From: Siderastrea radians
Lineage: Eukaryota > Cnidaria > Anthozoa > Scleractinia > Rhizangiidae
NCBI GenBank assembly: GCA_964017195.1
Contig: OZ024896.1
Location: 3,364,487 to 3,428,486, forward strand
Reading direction: 5' to 3'
Length of the DNA stretch: 64,000 nucleotides
Shown: piece by piece, positions 1 through 12,400 of the stretch
How the letters are laid out: every line of letters begins with the position of its first letter
How positions within the stretch are numbered: position 1 is the first letter of the stretch
Position numbers and translations under genes: made by a program
Notes under the pieces: generated by a model
What the model was told of the DNA's origin: nothing
What the model saw: only the letters and a program-made list of their open reading frames with translations
Database searches by the model: none

Positions 1-420
1 TACGACGTCTGCAGTAAAAGCCATTGGCATTCCTCTGGCTCGGCCCAATCCATTTTGCATTGGCCGCGATTCCGTTGACTTTTGTATTTCCACTGTTGGC
101 GCTGTGTACGACTGCTGCTGGCCAGTTGCTATCGTCAAAGCTGGCCGTGTGCCAGTTTCTAATGCCTTGAGTTGTACATTTCCATGTGTTATCCGTAACT
201 ATGCCGTTTCCAAACGAAGCGATAAAGCCTGCCGCACCGCCATTGTTTTTCACATACACTGCAACGACTTGAAGGTCGGCTGGGAAGTAGAAACTATTGA
301 AAGAAAATAACTTCACATTTCCTAACAATTCACAATAAATCATTTGAACATTGCTCAGTAAGAAATTAATCCAATATCATTTTATCGATTTCAGTGACTA
401 AATTTCTCCCTTGGTTTCCC

Positions 421-510
<90 letters not shown>

Positions 511-3189
511 GTTATTACGTGTTCGAGATATCAGGAGTCTTCTCTATTATTATTGTCGCATTTCTATTTGAACATTCACGATACACTAAGCCGCATTACC
601 TCATAGGGACGTTCCATTTTCCATTATCGTTTCCCATGTATCTTCCATTACCATAGACCCATGTCTGGTCATCTCCACTAATCTGACCTCCCATTCCTGC
701 CAACAGTCAAAACACATACCGTCACATTAGACGTCAACACTTCTTCAACCTTTTGGTTCAACCAAACGGTAAAACAGCGCCACTTAATCCTTAATGTTAC
801 TTAAGAGTCTCAAACCAAAAAGGCTTTAATTCGCCACCAATCTCAGAACAAAGAGTTATATTTCATATCCAATTCCATTTATATCAGTTCAATAACATTT
901 GATAGCGCCACAAGTAAAGAAGGAGGGATACGAAGCATCTTAGACAAATTAATCGGCAAATGAAGATAAGAATAGGCTTCTTTCGATATGTTAAAATTCA
1001 GCTCGGTAGCGAGGCCTAGAGGACACAAACAAAAGAAATGAATAAACATGCTTGTAAAATTTCTTTTATTTGTGTCCTCTAGGCCTCGCTACCAAGCTGA
1101 ATTTTAATGTATCGAAAGAAGCCTGTTGTCAAACACGTTTACATAAATTTGAAAAAATGAGAGAGAGAGTGAGAATGTAACTCCATCTCAGGGCAAAAGG
1201 CCAAAACGAGACCGTATTACAAACATGGAAGATCAAAACCAGGATACCATCCGGCGGCACATACCATTGAAGCGAAATGGGATAATACCTCTCCCAACCC
1301 ACCACCCCAAGGGAGACTGATCCACAGCGAGCCATAAAGATCTAATAAAATCATAAAAAATCATCCACCTCGTATTTACATCGTACCTTTACAGTATCCA
1401 TATTGTTTATCCTGGTCGTAGTTTGGTGAGAGACTGCACCATAGTTTGTTGGCCCTGACCGAGGTGCATGCATTGTAAGTTGTTCCTCTGTACACGAATG
1501 GGAAAACGCAGCACTTGTTGTCTCGAGTTTTCATCTTGCACATGGCTGTTGAAAAAAAGAATGCCTCGCGTTTTACTAAAAAAGAACCTTATCTCTGACT
1601 ACAAATGAATGCAGAGGTTTCTCACCATGACTGCCTATCAGACTCGAGCAAAGAAGACAAAACAAAGCATCTAGGAAATAATATTGTGTATTCACTCCAA
1701 CAGGTTTTAAATTTAGATCGGTCTATAAATCGATGAACCAAGTAAAAAAAATCTTTGATTCGCAGCACCGAGAAAGGCGTGGGCATCTCAAACATTAAAT
1801 AAAACAGTCACCTTTGGTGTCGCTATCACCGCATTGGCAAAACTATAATTGCAAAGATGTCGTTGAGACTTGATCATAAAAATCCGAGCCAGAGATTTTG
1901 ATTTCGCTAATTCTACACTCAGCGCTGTATAAACTTCTAAGCGAAGAATACACCTAAGGCTTTGAACAAGAAAATGCCCTGATACTACACACGCCAAGGC
2001 TCGCTAATTGGACTTCTACGGGACACATCGAAATAAGATAAACTTTTCAGCTGGCTCCGTCTAAGATACATTCAAGGTTTTGTTTTCAAAATTCAAGAAC
2101 CCGACAATATCCCAAATTTTGGCGAGAGCTGCGTACGAGACTTAGGTAAACTTGAGGAGATACATCGTTTTGATTAAACCATTTTAAATCCCTACTCATA
2201 AAAGCCCTTTAAACTCAAGGAAAAAAAAGTTGTCAAGACACTTTTTACAAATGAAAACGCATATAACAGTGAATGTGATGGAGAAAAAGGCGAAAAACGA
2301 CGTAGTTTGTTTTTGTGACAGTGCGATCTCTTATCTACTGTGTCCATATGAACTGATCAAAATCTGATTTAAAAGAAAAACAAGCATAAAAACGAACAAA
2401 TTAAAAAGACAAATCGCTGAAAAGAATATTCAACATCTTACCTCCATCGTCAGCTTCGGTTAAACTGTTTAAAACAAAGAGGATTGTTAGTTCAAATCAG
2501 TGTTAGGGAAAATGGCAAATAAGAGGATAATCAGAATAACAGTACTGTTGAAATAATCCAAAGCTTTTCTTTTGATGGCGGGCTTAATAGAGTCAAGCTG
2601 GAGCTGTATTCACTTTAATATTTTTTAGAAGATATACGAGAAATTAGTCAGTTGCCAAGCATGTAAATTTAAAAACCTACTTGTCAGAAAATTGAAACAA
2701 CAAATGGGGAAGAAAGTTTTAGCCTTAAGAAACGTCGATCTCTGCAAAGCTGTAAGAGCTATATCAAATAGGGAACTAATGAAGCAAACCAACAAGCTAG
2801 ATAACTTACAAAAGCAAAATTGTTTTAAGGAAGCTATGATCATTGAGTGTTTTAAAAACCTTTTTGTTTCTTTGTATTTCTGAAGATTGTCCACTTTGTT
2901 CAAAATTCTTAAAATAACTGCCACGTGTAAAAAAAGAAAGATTAAATATATTTTACAGGTACGACCTTTGAAAACTAGGTGCAGTATTTGTAATAATCTT
3001 TTTAGGTCAAAACTGTTTTGATTCAGGTTGTGTAATCTCCTCCAACTGTGACTAGTTTTGGCATTAAACAATTTCAGGCATTAAAAAATCCGGCAAAAAG
3101 TGAAAGGGAAATTATAAGATTTACAGCTTTTTCACTTACCGATTATTCCACGCAGTAAATAAGAACAAAATCAGCAATATCTTAGCCAT
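1..3189 (-). CDS. Secreted protein with fibronectin type II domain and galactose-binding-like region (partial, 5 exons)
   Basis: Five minus-strand exons join in phase: 3140-3189 (start codon at 3187-3189), 2442-2464, 1387-1545, 600-696 and 1-293, which runs off the left edge. All internal junctions are GT-AG. Exon 1 encodes a signal peptide (MAKILLILFLFTAW). Exon 3 encodes one fibronectin type II module, seen as CCVFPFVYRGTTYNAC, then LWCSLSPNYDQ and YGYC, with the expected cysteines and aromatics. Exons 4 and 5 encode a region with DDQTWVYGNG, NWHTASFDDSNWPAA and NAKWIG, which resembles galactose-binding-like beta-sandwich repeats of cnidarian secreted proteins. FN2 modules bind collagen or other glycoproteins, so a role in extracellular matrix or mucus is an inference. 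About 207 residues are visible. Exon 4 was found by phase: without its 97 bases the FN2 exon cannot join exon 5. Confident of the FN2 module, less so of the second region. Confidence 0.8.
394..515. repeat. (TAA)n followed by (ATC)n microsatellites
   Basis: A run of TAA/ATA triplets at about 421-470 passes directly into a CAT/ATC run at about 472-510. It lies in the intron between the exons at 600-696 and 1-293. The poly-Ile, poly-Asn and poly-His ORFs read across it are artefacts of the repeat. Confidence 0.95.
977..1124. repeat. Palindromic MITE-like hairpin in intron
   Basis: The left arm (about 977-1042, beginning AGGCTTCTTTCGATA) is repeated in reverse complement at about 1061-1124 with only a few mismatches, leaving a loop of about 20 bases. 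Arms of about 60 bp with a small loop suggest a foldback MITE. It lies in the intron between the FN2 exon and exon 600-696. No target duplication was identified. Confidence 0.8.
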
Positions 3190-3719
3190 ATGGACTGCAT
3201 CAGAGAGAAATGAATTCAATATCTGGAAGAAGGGTGGTCAGTAGAGAGGCGTGTCAGGCAATGCGACCGGAGCAACTCAGTATGTTTTACGTGGAAGTTA
3301 ATTTTCGGGTAACTTGCACACAAATAGCAAACCAATTACATTTGGAAGGGATTTAAATCAGCTAAAACGGCTTGTTTGTTTAGTTTGCTTAGTAACAAAA
3401 GCGCTCGCGATTCTATTCATCCGATGTTGAAATTAACTTGGAAATAATCTACGCATGTTAGCTTTTCGCAATGGCGATACCGCCATGTTTGCATAAAAGT
3501 GTCATTGCACTGGAATAGTAGTTTTATTCAAATAATGCATTAACCAGCTGCCTAAATCCTACTAGTGAATTAACCAACAAATCCGTCTTCATCAACAAAG
3601 CCGCAGTCTGTGCGTCTTTTGTTTGAATACTTTTGTGAACCTTACAGTAACTTGACTCAATTTTGAGAAAGATGTTTTTTATTCTGTTAGTGACACAGGC
3701 GTCTCGGAAAAAATCCGAG

Positions 3720-3792
3720 TTCTCCCGACAGGAGTCGAACCTGTGAACTTCTGGTTACTAGTCCAGATGCTCTACCACTCAGCTACGGGAGA
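3720..3792 (-). tRNA. tRNA-Thr(AGU)-like gene with an 8-nt anticodon loop
   Basis: On the minus strand the acceptor arms TCTCCCG and CGGGAGA pair perfectly. The D arm reads GCTGAGTGGTAGAGC, the T arm is ACAGG/TTCGACT/CCTGT, and a run of six T (A at 3708-3713 on the plus strand) follows at once as a polymerase III terminator. The anticodon stem TCTGG/CCAGA pairs perfectly but encloses eight bases, ACTAGTAA, not the usual seven. If the first A is the extra base, the loop CTAGTAA gives anticodon AGT (Thr), as in ordinary eukaryotic tRNA-Thr. Intact stems and terminator argue for a transcribable gene; the odd loop leaves tRNA pseudogene or tRNA-derived SINE head open. No CCA is encoded. Confidence 0.75.
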
Positions 3793-4620
3793 CTCGTGGG
3801 AGCTAATCGGTTGTTTTAAAATTCAATCATCTTTCTAGGGGAAAGCTCTTTTGAGAACAAAAATATTCTTTTTTTCAATCTTCGATACCAACGTTTTGGA
3901 GCACGTAAGCCTTCATGAATAAATGGAAAAGAGACTGTTGATACTTAACAATTTTCTTTTGCCTTTATCAGTTTAAAAATGGGGTTTTAGTCACGCTTTC
4001 TTTCAAATTCTCGAAATTAGGTAATTTTCTTTTATATTGGACTTAATTTTACCTTACCCACGAAACAAGATTGCATTGTCATTGTCTGTTAAACCCATGC
4101 AAACAAACCGCAACAAAGGATTTAAAGCACAATAAAATGTTTGATTGTGGGATATATTCAGACGTTAAGTAAAATTAATAAAATTTGTCAGGTGAAAATG
4201 CTTTGTTGTTTTTGCATTGTAAAGCTGATTCTCTTTTCCTTTTCATTTTATATTTTCTTAATTCAAAGTGTTTTATTGCAAAAGTCCAAATACATCAGTT
4301 ATGTAACCTAGATATATTTCTTGCCTCTTAACAATTTTTCATTACTGTCAATTTAAGTCATCCGTGAGTAACATTTCATACAAATGACTCAAAATAGCAT
4401 TAAGCACGGTTGTCATATAAGCGCTAACAATCGCCAACCTTGCATTTATCAAAACTGAGCGTTCATCAGCGATCACATGGAAACCACAAGCTATAAAAAG
4501 CAGTAACAAGCTCGCTGTTCATATGTTTGAAGACTGTTCCATCGCTTGATCGCTGAGTCACTGCATGTCATTTTTCTACACGACCGCTGATCATTTTTTC
4601 AGCCTTTAGATTGATCACCG
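3793..4620. other. Intergenic, no feature seen
   Basis: AT-rich sequence without a supported ORF, RNA gene or obvious repeat. The stretch 3190-3707 on the other side of the tRNA is likewise empty apart from the presumed promoter and 5' UTR of the FN2 gene. Confidence 0.5.
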
Positions 4621-5291
4621 TTAAGGACGGTGCCTCCTAATACAGATGTATTTTTGCAAAGGTTATGACAAAAAAGGAAAAAGTAGATCTTAACAAGGGT
4701 TATTAGAATCTAAAAAGAAAAATGCGGGTAAACACGCATTCTTCAGAGATAATTAAGCAACCATAATTCTAAAAAAGCGTTAAAATACAAAGAATGTATG
4801 GCACTGAATTTCTTTCAAAATTAAGCTCAATTATCTCTGAAAAATGCGTGGTTACCCCCAATTTTCTTTTTGGATTCTGATAAACCTTGCCAAGATCTGC
4901 CTTTTCCACATAGTCAAAAGCCGCGCTAAAATATTGTCAGTGTGTTAGGGGGCAAATTCCTTAAGAAACCCATTCTCGTCCCCAGAGCCCACGATCCTTT
5001 TGGTCTGCGCCAGGGATCGAGACCTCTGGCAGGGACCAGGTAACGCGCAAGCGCAATAGCTGCCCATTTTTGTAACCGATAGTAACCGTTATTGTTTCAA
5101 ATTTCTGAGGCTGCGCACAAAAGCCGGAAGTCCGTGATTCGCGGACTTCCTGCTTCGGTTCCTGCCAGAGGTCTCGATCCCTGGCGCAGACCAAAAGGAT
5201 CGTGGGCTCTGGGTACGAGAATGTAAGAAACCCGTATATCCCGATATGCGCAGAACGTATGCGCAGTAACAAAAGGAGGCACCGTCCTTAA
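4621..5291. mobile_element. TTAA-flanked foldback MITE with nested palindromes
   Basis: Both ends carry TTAAGGACGGTGCCTCCT in opposite orientation (4621-4638 and 5274-5291): an inverted repeat of 14 bp plus a TTAA that would be the target duplication, as in piggyBac or Kolobok-type elements. Inside are two further palindromes. One has arms at about 4687-4753 and 4832-4905, around AAAAAGAAAAATGCGGGTAA. The other has arms at about 4973-5036 and 5159-5222, starting CATTCTCGT and containing GATCGAGACCTCTGGCAG. The second may be a separate insertion. No transposase ORF, so non-autonomous. Confidence 0.75.
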
Positions 5292-6837
5292 GAGTTATCC
5301 CGATACCTTTAAATTGCGTACTTTGACTGAGAAACTTCTTCCCATAAAAAGATTGGTTACGCCAGCACAACTAAAACCAACATTTAGAAAAACCTCCACT
5401 ACCAGTAAAATAGCAATAATCATTTGGCTTGAACTTTATTTTAAAAAGCAGTATATTGCATTCTTAAAATCATGATTATTTTACGTTTCCCTTTCCGCCT
5501 TAATACTGTTAAGTAGCATTCAACTATACATGTATCTCACTCATGGATACAGTGTGACTCCTTTTAATGTCTTGTGTAGAATCCTGGGGGTCCTGTGCTC
5601 TTGCATATTACGCTCAGCGAAGAAGATAAAATGTAAAATGTTTCACTGGTTTTTTAGTTTTAACTGCTACCATGTTGAAGCCATTGGTTGTGGATTTTGA
5701 AGATATGACATAACAACTGCTGAAACTGATAATCTGAAATCCAATTAAAACAAAAATCATTATTAAAATTGAAATAGCTATTAAACACTGTGTAGGTTAA
5801 ACTACATGTATAGACAACATTGTCTGCCTTACAGGAGAACGAATGTGTAAAAGCCCCTCAAAAACTTGATGCTTGTGCTAGGAGAAAAAAGGCTGCACAT
5901 TAAAAAAGAACTTTCTTCAATCACTGTTTTACCCGTTTCTTGCTATAGATAAAGATGGCAAGGCACAATACCGGTAGATTCTTTTGTTGTCCAATTTAAC
6001 ATATCATTACGTGTATAACTAGAATCCTGATTTGGGGCACTTAAACAGTGTGCAGACAGGAGCAATGCTGAAAACTACCCATGAAGGTAATCTTTGGTTT
6101 ATCATTCATCATCAAAAGAATGCTAAGGGCATAAGTACATGTATGTATAGGATGGGGTTAGGGAAGGAATATATGCAGTAAGATTCAAGTCTAATGGAAA
6201 GACGTTTAGTTAGCAGCTTTAACTGTACACAGAATTCCCCTAAAGGCAACGTCCTATATGTACATGACAAAGTGGTGTAGATAGAATTAATCCCATACCC
6301 TGGGGTCACGTTGTTTTATTTCTCCAAAAACTGGTTCTCAATCTGATCCCCATATGCCCCTAAGGCTAAAAACTTCTACAGATTTTTACCAGCTGTAATC
6401 TGATCTCTCATCAGCAGCCACCTCAGGGTGGTAGATGTAACTGAGGTCATTATTATGAATATGTGACAAACTGACAAAGCATGGATGCTGATGAGAGGCT
6501 TGTCTAACTAAACCTTTAAGCCATGATGCTGACAAGAATTTAATTTCTTCTTACAAAATCACTACTTGATCAAACATACAGGTTATGAGAATAAAGAAAA
6601 TGATCACCAAAGATAAAATGTTTTGACATTCAATCAATTTAATTTAATTTTAATACAATTTAATTATTTTATTTTATTTAATGCATTTGCCACCACAATT
6701 ACAATGACGGACACTTAAAAAATAATTCAATTTGTAACATATAGCAAAAAAGGCAAAGGTAAATGGAGGGGGGGGGGGGCAGGAGAAAGGAACAGAACTT
6801 TCATCCCAATTGCAACCTTACTCCCTAAAGCTAAGAT
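5292..6837. other. Intergenic or distal intronic, no gene seen
   Basis: AT-rich, with short ORFs only and a G homopolymer near 6768-6779. A third Asterix exon could lie here or in 7.7-9.4 kb, but none could be identified with confidence. Confidence 0.4.
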
Positions 6838-7079
6838 ACACTAAAGCGGCCTTCACATGTCAAACTCAAGTTGGTCAACTCGTGTTGGCAAACTCAAATT
6901 GGTGTGTGTGAATGACACGGTAACATGTGGGCAAACTGTTGGCGAAAAGTTGGCGAGAATAGAGACAAGTTCTAGTTGTCGCCAACAGTTTGCCAACATG
7001 TTGTGTCGTTCACACACACCGATTTGAGTTTGCCAACACAAGTTTGCCAACATTAGTTTGATGTGTGAAGGCCACTTAA
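6838..7079. mobile_element. Palindromic MITE
   Basis: The left part (AAGCGGCCTTCACATGTCAAAC...) reappears as reverse complement on the right (...GTTTGATGTGTGAAGGCCACTT). The arms are about 100 bp at roughly 85 percent similarity by eye, and share GTTGGCAAACTC and TGTGTGTGAA blocks. GATACACTAAA occurs next to both ends, but its spacing to the arms differs, so the target duplication is uncertain. Confidence 0.7.
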
Positions 7080-7139
7080 AATTGATACACTAAAATTTTT
7101 TAAATTTTTGAAGTCGCAAATCCCATTCTACCCAGTAGC

Positions 7140-7665
7140 ACTACTAGGAGTATGTGTGTGAAAATCATGTGAAAGGCATGTGAAAAGTGTGTGAAAACAT
7201 GGAACCATGTGAAATTCTGAGAGATTCACATGCATGTGAAGCTTTTGAGAGTTTCACATGCATGCGAACTTTTTGACAAGCATGTGAAATTTTGGTAATG
7301 CATGTGAAATCTTTTTTTCATGCATGTGAACTTTTTGACAACCATGTGAAATTTTGGTAATGCATGTGAAAATTTTTTCATGCATGTGGACTTTTTTTTC
7401 ATGCATGTGAAATTCATGTACTGCATGTGAATTTTATTTGACATGCATAAAACAATTTTTTGGTGCATGTGAACTTTTTTCCATGCATGTGAAATTCACG
7501 TAGTGCATGTGAATTTTATTTCACACACACATGAAACAGTTTTGTCATGCATGTGAACTTTTTGACCTGCATGTGAAATTTGGATAAAGGATGTGAAATA
7601 ATTTTTTACATGCATGTGGACTTTTTTCCATGGAAACAATTTTTTTGTGCATGTAACAGTACATT
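7140..7665. repeat. Minisatellite built on GCATGTGAA
   Basis: GCATGTGAA or CATGCATGTGAA recurs every 15-30 bases for about 500 bp, separated by T-rich spacers such as CTTTTTTTC and ATTTTGGTAAT. The unit length is irregular. Minus-strand ORFs rich in FTCM/SHAC are products of the repeat. Confidence 0.85.
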
Positions 7666-7679
7666 TTAAATTTGTCATG

Positions 7680-9467
7680 CCTTTTAATTAAATTCAACTG
7701 CACGGAATCTAGTACATTTATTGGTCAGTTAATTACAGCTTATTACTTTTTTGCAGCTTACTAATATATGGTGAATAGAACACAGCAGAGTTCGTGTATG
7801 TCCATGAATTGTCATTAACTTTATTAAAAAAAAACTAATTGTAAATTCAATACATATATAAACATAAAATTGACAAGTGTGCAGTTTATAATATGCATTC
7901 TTTTTTGTTCGTTCAGCGCCCAGAAATTCTTGGCTTACTTTGTGGTGGACTTAACAGGACAATTTTATCAATTTTCTACCTAAATAATGGTTCTGTACAC
8001 TTGCACACGGATTTCACAAAACTTACAGAAGTTTCACACATATTGCCCTGCATGTTTCAGATCAATTATTGTTTGTGAGTATTGTATGCAACATATGCAT
8101 TTTTGTACAAGTCCAGATTGTAAAATCCAAATGAACAAACTTACAGCTACAAAAAACTGGTAAAAAGAACTCTAATTATCCCTCTTGAGAAGCCACAGTA
8201 CGTGGGGGATCTCATCATCTATTGCGGCGCTGCAGTTATTTAGCAGCCGATTTGGTATTTTATGCTGTCGAATGACTACAGCTCGGCTTCTCGAGGAGTT
8301 AACAAAATATTCTGCACGCTTACGTCATCTTCCTTAGTTTGCCATGTAAAAGAAAACTTGATGTTGACTACACTTTGACAGCCGATCTTTATTTTTTAAA
8401 ATTCAGCGCAATCCTGGTTGAATAAACAGTTCTAAATCCCAAGTGAAGCCAGAACGGATCACGGCTAATGAAAGCATATACGGAATGAAGTGTTTACCAA
8501 CTCACCAGACTGCTGCTTGTTTCAAGTTTTATCCATCAGGAAAATTTAAAGCCCCTACAAACAAACCTCTGCATAAACAATCTTCCTCTGTGCATTTTGC
8601 AACATTTACAAACCTCGATATAATTGCAGCCCGGTAAAATTCGAAACTTCTGAATTACGAGCGCTGAAAGGACCTCTTATTCACCCAAGTTACTGACGTC
8701 ATGGCCAACAGCATGCGATCAATTTCTATCGAACATGCAATGTTTCAAAATACTTCAAAGAAAGAGAGAGAGGCAGAGGTATTTGTATGGCTTTGCTTTA
8801 CCTTTAAATTAGGAAATAGCGTATGTTGTGTCATAACGTGAGAGGAAAGGGGAGAAGGTTTCAATCTTGGGAGAAATGTTGTGCATTTTACATGTACATG
8901 TCCAGATAAAGAATCTGACAATCAGAAAATACATGTGGAGGGGTTAGAGAGTTTACGTTACTATTTTAGCAACACCTATTTACATTTGAAGATGTGCATG
9001 GAATAAAGCCTCAAGTGACATCTGACAAACTGCTAAATTCTCTTTCCCAGTTACCTTATATAAGCCTGTGAACCAAAGGGAGAATTTGGCATTAGATCAG
9101 GAGTCACTTAGGGCCTTATTCCCCACACCCATTCATTTTTTCTCGGAGCATTTAGCTACAACTTACTTAGTTCTTTAGATACATTTGCAATGATTTTTCT
9201 CAGCTTTCAAGTACATGCTATAAAATTTAGCAGTACTTAAAGGGAGTACTTATATTTTTTTAAATTAAGTTGTCCCTAATAACCATAACCTAGTGACCTT
9301 TACAGGGCTTTTGATAGAGGGTGAAAAAGTTTGAGAAATTATGCGGCATTTCAGGGTGAATTGTATGGCAAAAGAAGGACAATTGTGCGAAATCGCACCC
9401 TCCCATAATGTCAGAAGCCCTGCCCTTTAGGTATATCAGCCTATTTAAATGACAAATGTCTACTTAC
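7680..9467. other. No gene identified
   Basis: Contains a weak inverted pair near 8183-8298 (CTTGAGAAGCC against GGCTTCTCGAG) and otherwise unremarkable AT-rich DNA. It lies downstream of Asterix exon 2 on the minus strand and may be an intron of that gene. Confidence 0.4.
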
Positions 9468-12400
9468 AGAAAACTGCTGAACATCTGTTTGGTATCCTCT
9501 GATGAGCGTGAATTGGCAAAGGTAATGAATGAACAGTAGACAGCAGCCCATGCAGCCCATTTGAGCTGAAGAAGAAAAAGTCCACCTTTTTTAACAAACA
9601 AAGTGTTGTGTGGATGTGTTACTTAGCCTAAACACAAGGGAGAGTTGAGAGGACATGGAAGTTTTTTGCTGTTTTGTTTTATATCCTTAGCCACAGGTCA
9701 GGAACAGTCATTCTCATTCCATCACTCTTTTAATACAGTGTTCATTCAAAAAAGCTTATAGACCCAAATCTTCCAATACTGTTCTAGGAAGAAGAGGGGA
9801 GAGAAGTGCAAAAAAGACTAGAATTAATAACAGTAACAAAATATCACTCTAAGTGCTAGTTTATGACAACAGTGTTGAAAACACTCAAATTAACCTGCAG
9901 AGCTTGATGCAGGCTTTTCAAAATAGCAGTCATTCCTTATGATTTTTCTCATTAAAGATTATTCAGCCATATGTAGGACTTACAAGCCAGTGAAGTGTGA
10001 TTATCTGGGTGAGTATAGTCCTGAGAAGGAATGTTTGTGATGACAAAGACTGATGCAGGGGGGGCTGGCAGCGAGGCCTGGAACCGAGTTTACATGATCG
10101 CCCCAGTAAAGAAATTTGGCCTAGTAGGACTGCGTACTAATTTTTATTCCAAACAAACATGGCGGTGGCGCGAGGAAGGAGACGTAGCCGAATTAGCCTT
10201 TATTTGGCGTACGCGCGTTTGTGCTGGTCCAGCATTATTTCAGTTATTCCAAGTTTAAACATTCAAGGGAAGGTTTCAATCGCTTTTTTTGTGCCTTTTT
10301 TCTATCTGATTTGGTTGCCCTTTCTGCTTTTCCTGGTACTGATTTTACGCGTTTTGAAGCATTTTCTGACACATTTCACAGCGGCCAGATTCTCTTTCAC
10401 TAAGAATTGTCGCTCGAGACTTTGTTGTTGTTTCATTTACATACACTGTAGATGTTTCTTTCTTTATAGGAACTACCCAGGAGGAGTCAACAATTAATTG
10501 TGGAGGTTTTGTTGATCCAAATTATTTTCTGTTTTGCCCAAGTTATGTTACTACCATACAGTTTACAAGAAATTTTTTCATTTCCAGTTCTCTAAAATCC
10601 TTAAGTGGTGAAAAGATGAGAGGCGGTGCTTACAACACTTTGTTCTTTGACTTTACCAAGTGAGTCACAGATATTGACTAGGTATACCTGAAAAAAGCTC
10701 ATTATTTTGGTGAAAAAAGGTGAAATAATTTTTCATTTAGATTTTGTCTATCACACCTCTGGGGTGAGAACTGAAAGTTTAAGGAGGCACGTTGCTCAAC
10801 TGACAGCAATACTCCAGCCAGTCATTTCACATAATTATTAACCTGGCAACCATGGCTTCATATATTTCATTATGAATGGGTTTGTGGAAAATTGGCATTT
10901 GAATTCTGAAAGGACTTGAATTGTTCTTGACAGTGCAATATTGATGTTGAACAGCTTTTGCAAACAAAACAATCATTTGGGGGTAGAGTTTGCAAAGGTT
11001 ATGACTGTAAAGCAGAGATACCCTGGCAAACACACCATCACTTTGGATCTGGCAGTTGTCAGGGTTATCCAAGATGCATGTTGATAAATGTGTTTTTGGG
11101 CAAAGGGTTTGGTTGTGCAGGGACTTTGACTGATGACATATCTATGGACAACTACGTTAATCCTTAATTTTCTGAAAACACTTTAAAATGACTGTTGCAC
11201 ACTTAGAACAACGATTGCTGATTAGCCATTCTGGGGTTATTTCATATCTCCTTTGTACGAGTTACTGAATGCATGCCAGCCTCATTTTGACACCCAGCAA
11301 TAAAACACTGTTTTGATCTGTTTTCCCCTACCTTATTGGTAAAAATTCTGAAATAATGATCCTCACAGTTAAATGCATTCAACTTGAGCAGTTGTAAAAG
11401 CAAACTTGAAAAAATTCGGTCTCAACCAGGATCAAATTTGTCTTTTCAACTGCTCAAGTTGAAAACATGTAAAAACTGCAAGCCCTTAATGGTCACATTT
11501 GTTACATCTGGCAGTTCACACATGAATTTTTTTTTCATATGTGTCCATCTTCAATAAAAATTCTCCCTGGCATTTGGAACTGTTTCCTCATAAGAAGTAC
11601 GAATGTCTGAAAGGGTGTGAGCAGAAGTCAATTGTTCTTTTAACAGAAGGGACAGTTTAGAACTTTTGCATTGTCCTAAAACTCTGTTATTGCATAGTTC
11701 ACCTGGTGTTACTGAACTCAAACTACAAATCTTCACTGACACTTAAGAATGAGGGCCTGAATGTCTTTCCCTTGAATTAAGCTTCTTGTACAGGCTACAG
11801 GCAAAAGACAAAAAATCATATAATTTCAAATCCTTCAATCTTTTCAAATGACCCTAGCAAATGTTTATAATCCTTCTCATTGGACAGTTGCATGCATAAA
11901 GTGGGAAAATTCCTGGAAATGTGATAGTTAATTGCATTTTCCATTGAATTTAACTTAGTACATCAGTACAATGCAATATATGGAAGGGAGGTTTCCTAAA
12001 CCTAGGTGTATTTACTTTGCCAATTCTTTAAGTTCTCCTATCAAAACAAGCAAACCTCAGGTAGCTCTATTTGTAAGGGTAAGCATTGTTCTTTGTTGGT
12101 TGTCCTTTGTAAGCTATCCTTTCCAGTGGCAAAATTCTATCATCTGAAATGTTCTTAAAGCTGTTTTTCTTGTAACTGCACTTTAAACTGAAAACTAACC
12201 AAATATTTGCAGGAATAACTGCCGCCAAGAAACATTCAAGCCAAAATAAGAGGAATTCCATAAAATAAACGTGGTGTTTTATACGTAATTACCCTTACAG
12301 CTGTAAATAAGGTGCATAAAACTTGAGACAAGTATTTGTTTAATGCCTGTGTTAAGTTCAAGTCCATTTTTAATACATTCTGAGCCTTCGCATTCGATTT

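Noticed and set aside
394..656. ORFs of poly-Ile, poly-Asn and poly-His
   Set aside because: They are translations of TAA and ATC microsatellites inside an intron of the FN2 gene.
6400..6500. Possible last exon of Asterix on the minus strand
   Set aside because: A frame reading LSYIYHPEV...W-stop vaguely recalls the family's C terminus, but the residues do not align and no convincing acceptor in the needed phase is present.
10159..10497. ORF starting in an AACATGGCGG context ([11 protein letters not shown]...)
   Set aside because: The ATGGCGG looks like a YY1 or start context, but the protein is hydrophobic low-complexity without a domain and lies beside a dispersed repeat in the Asterix intron.
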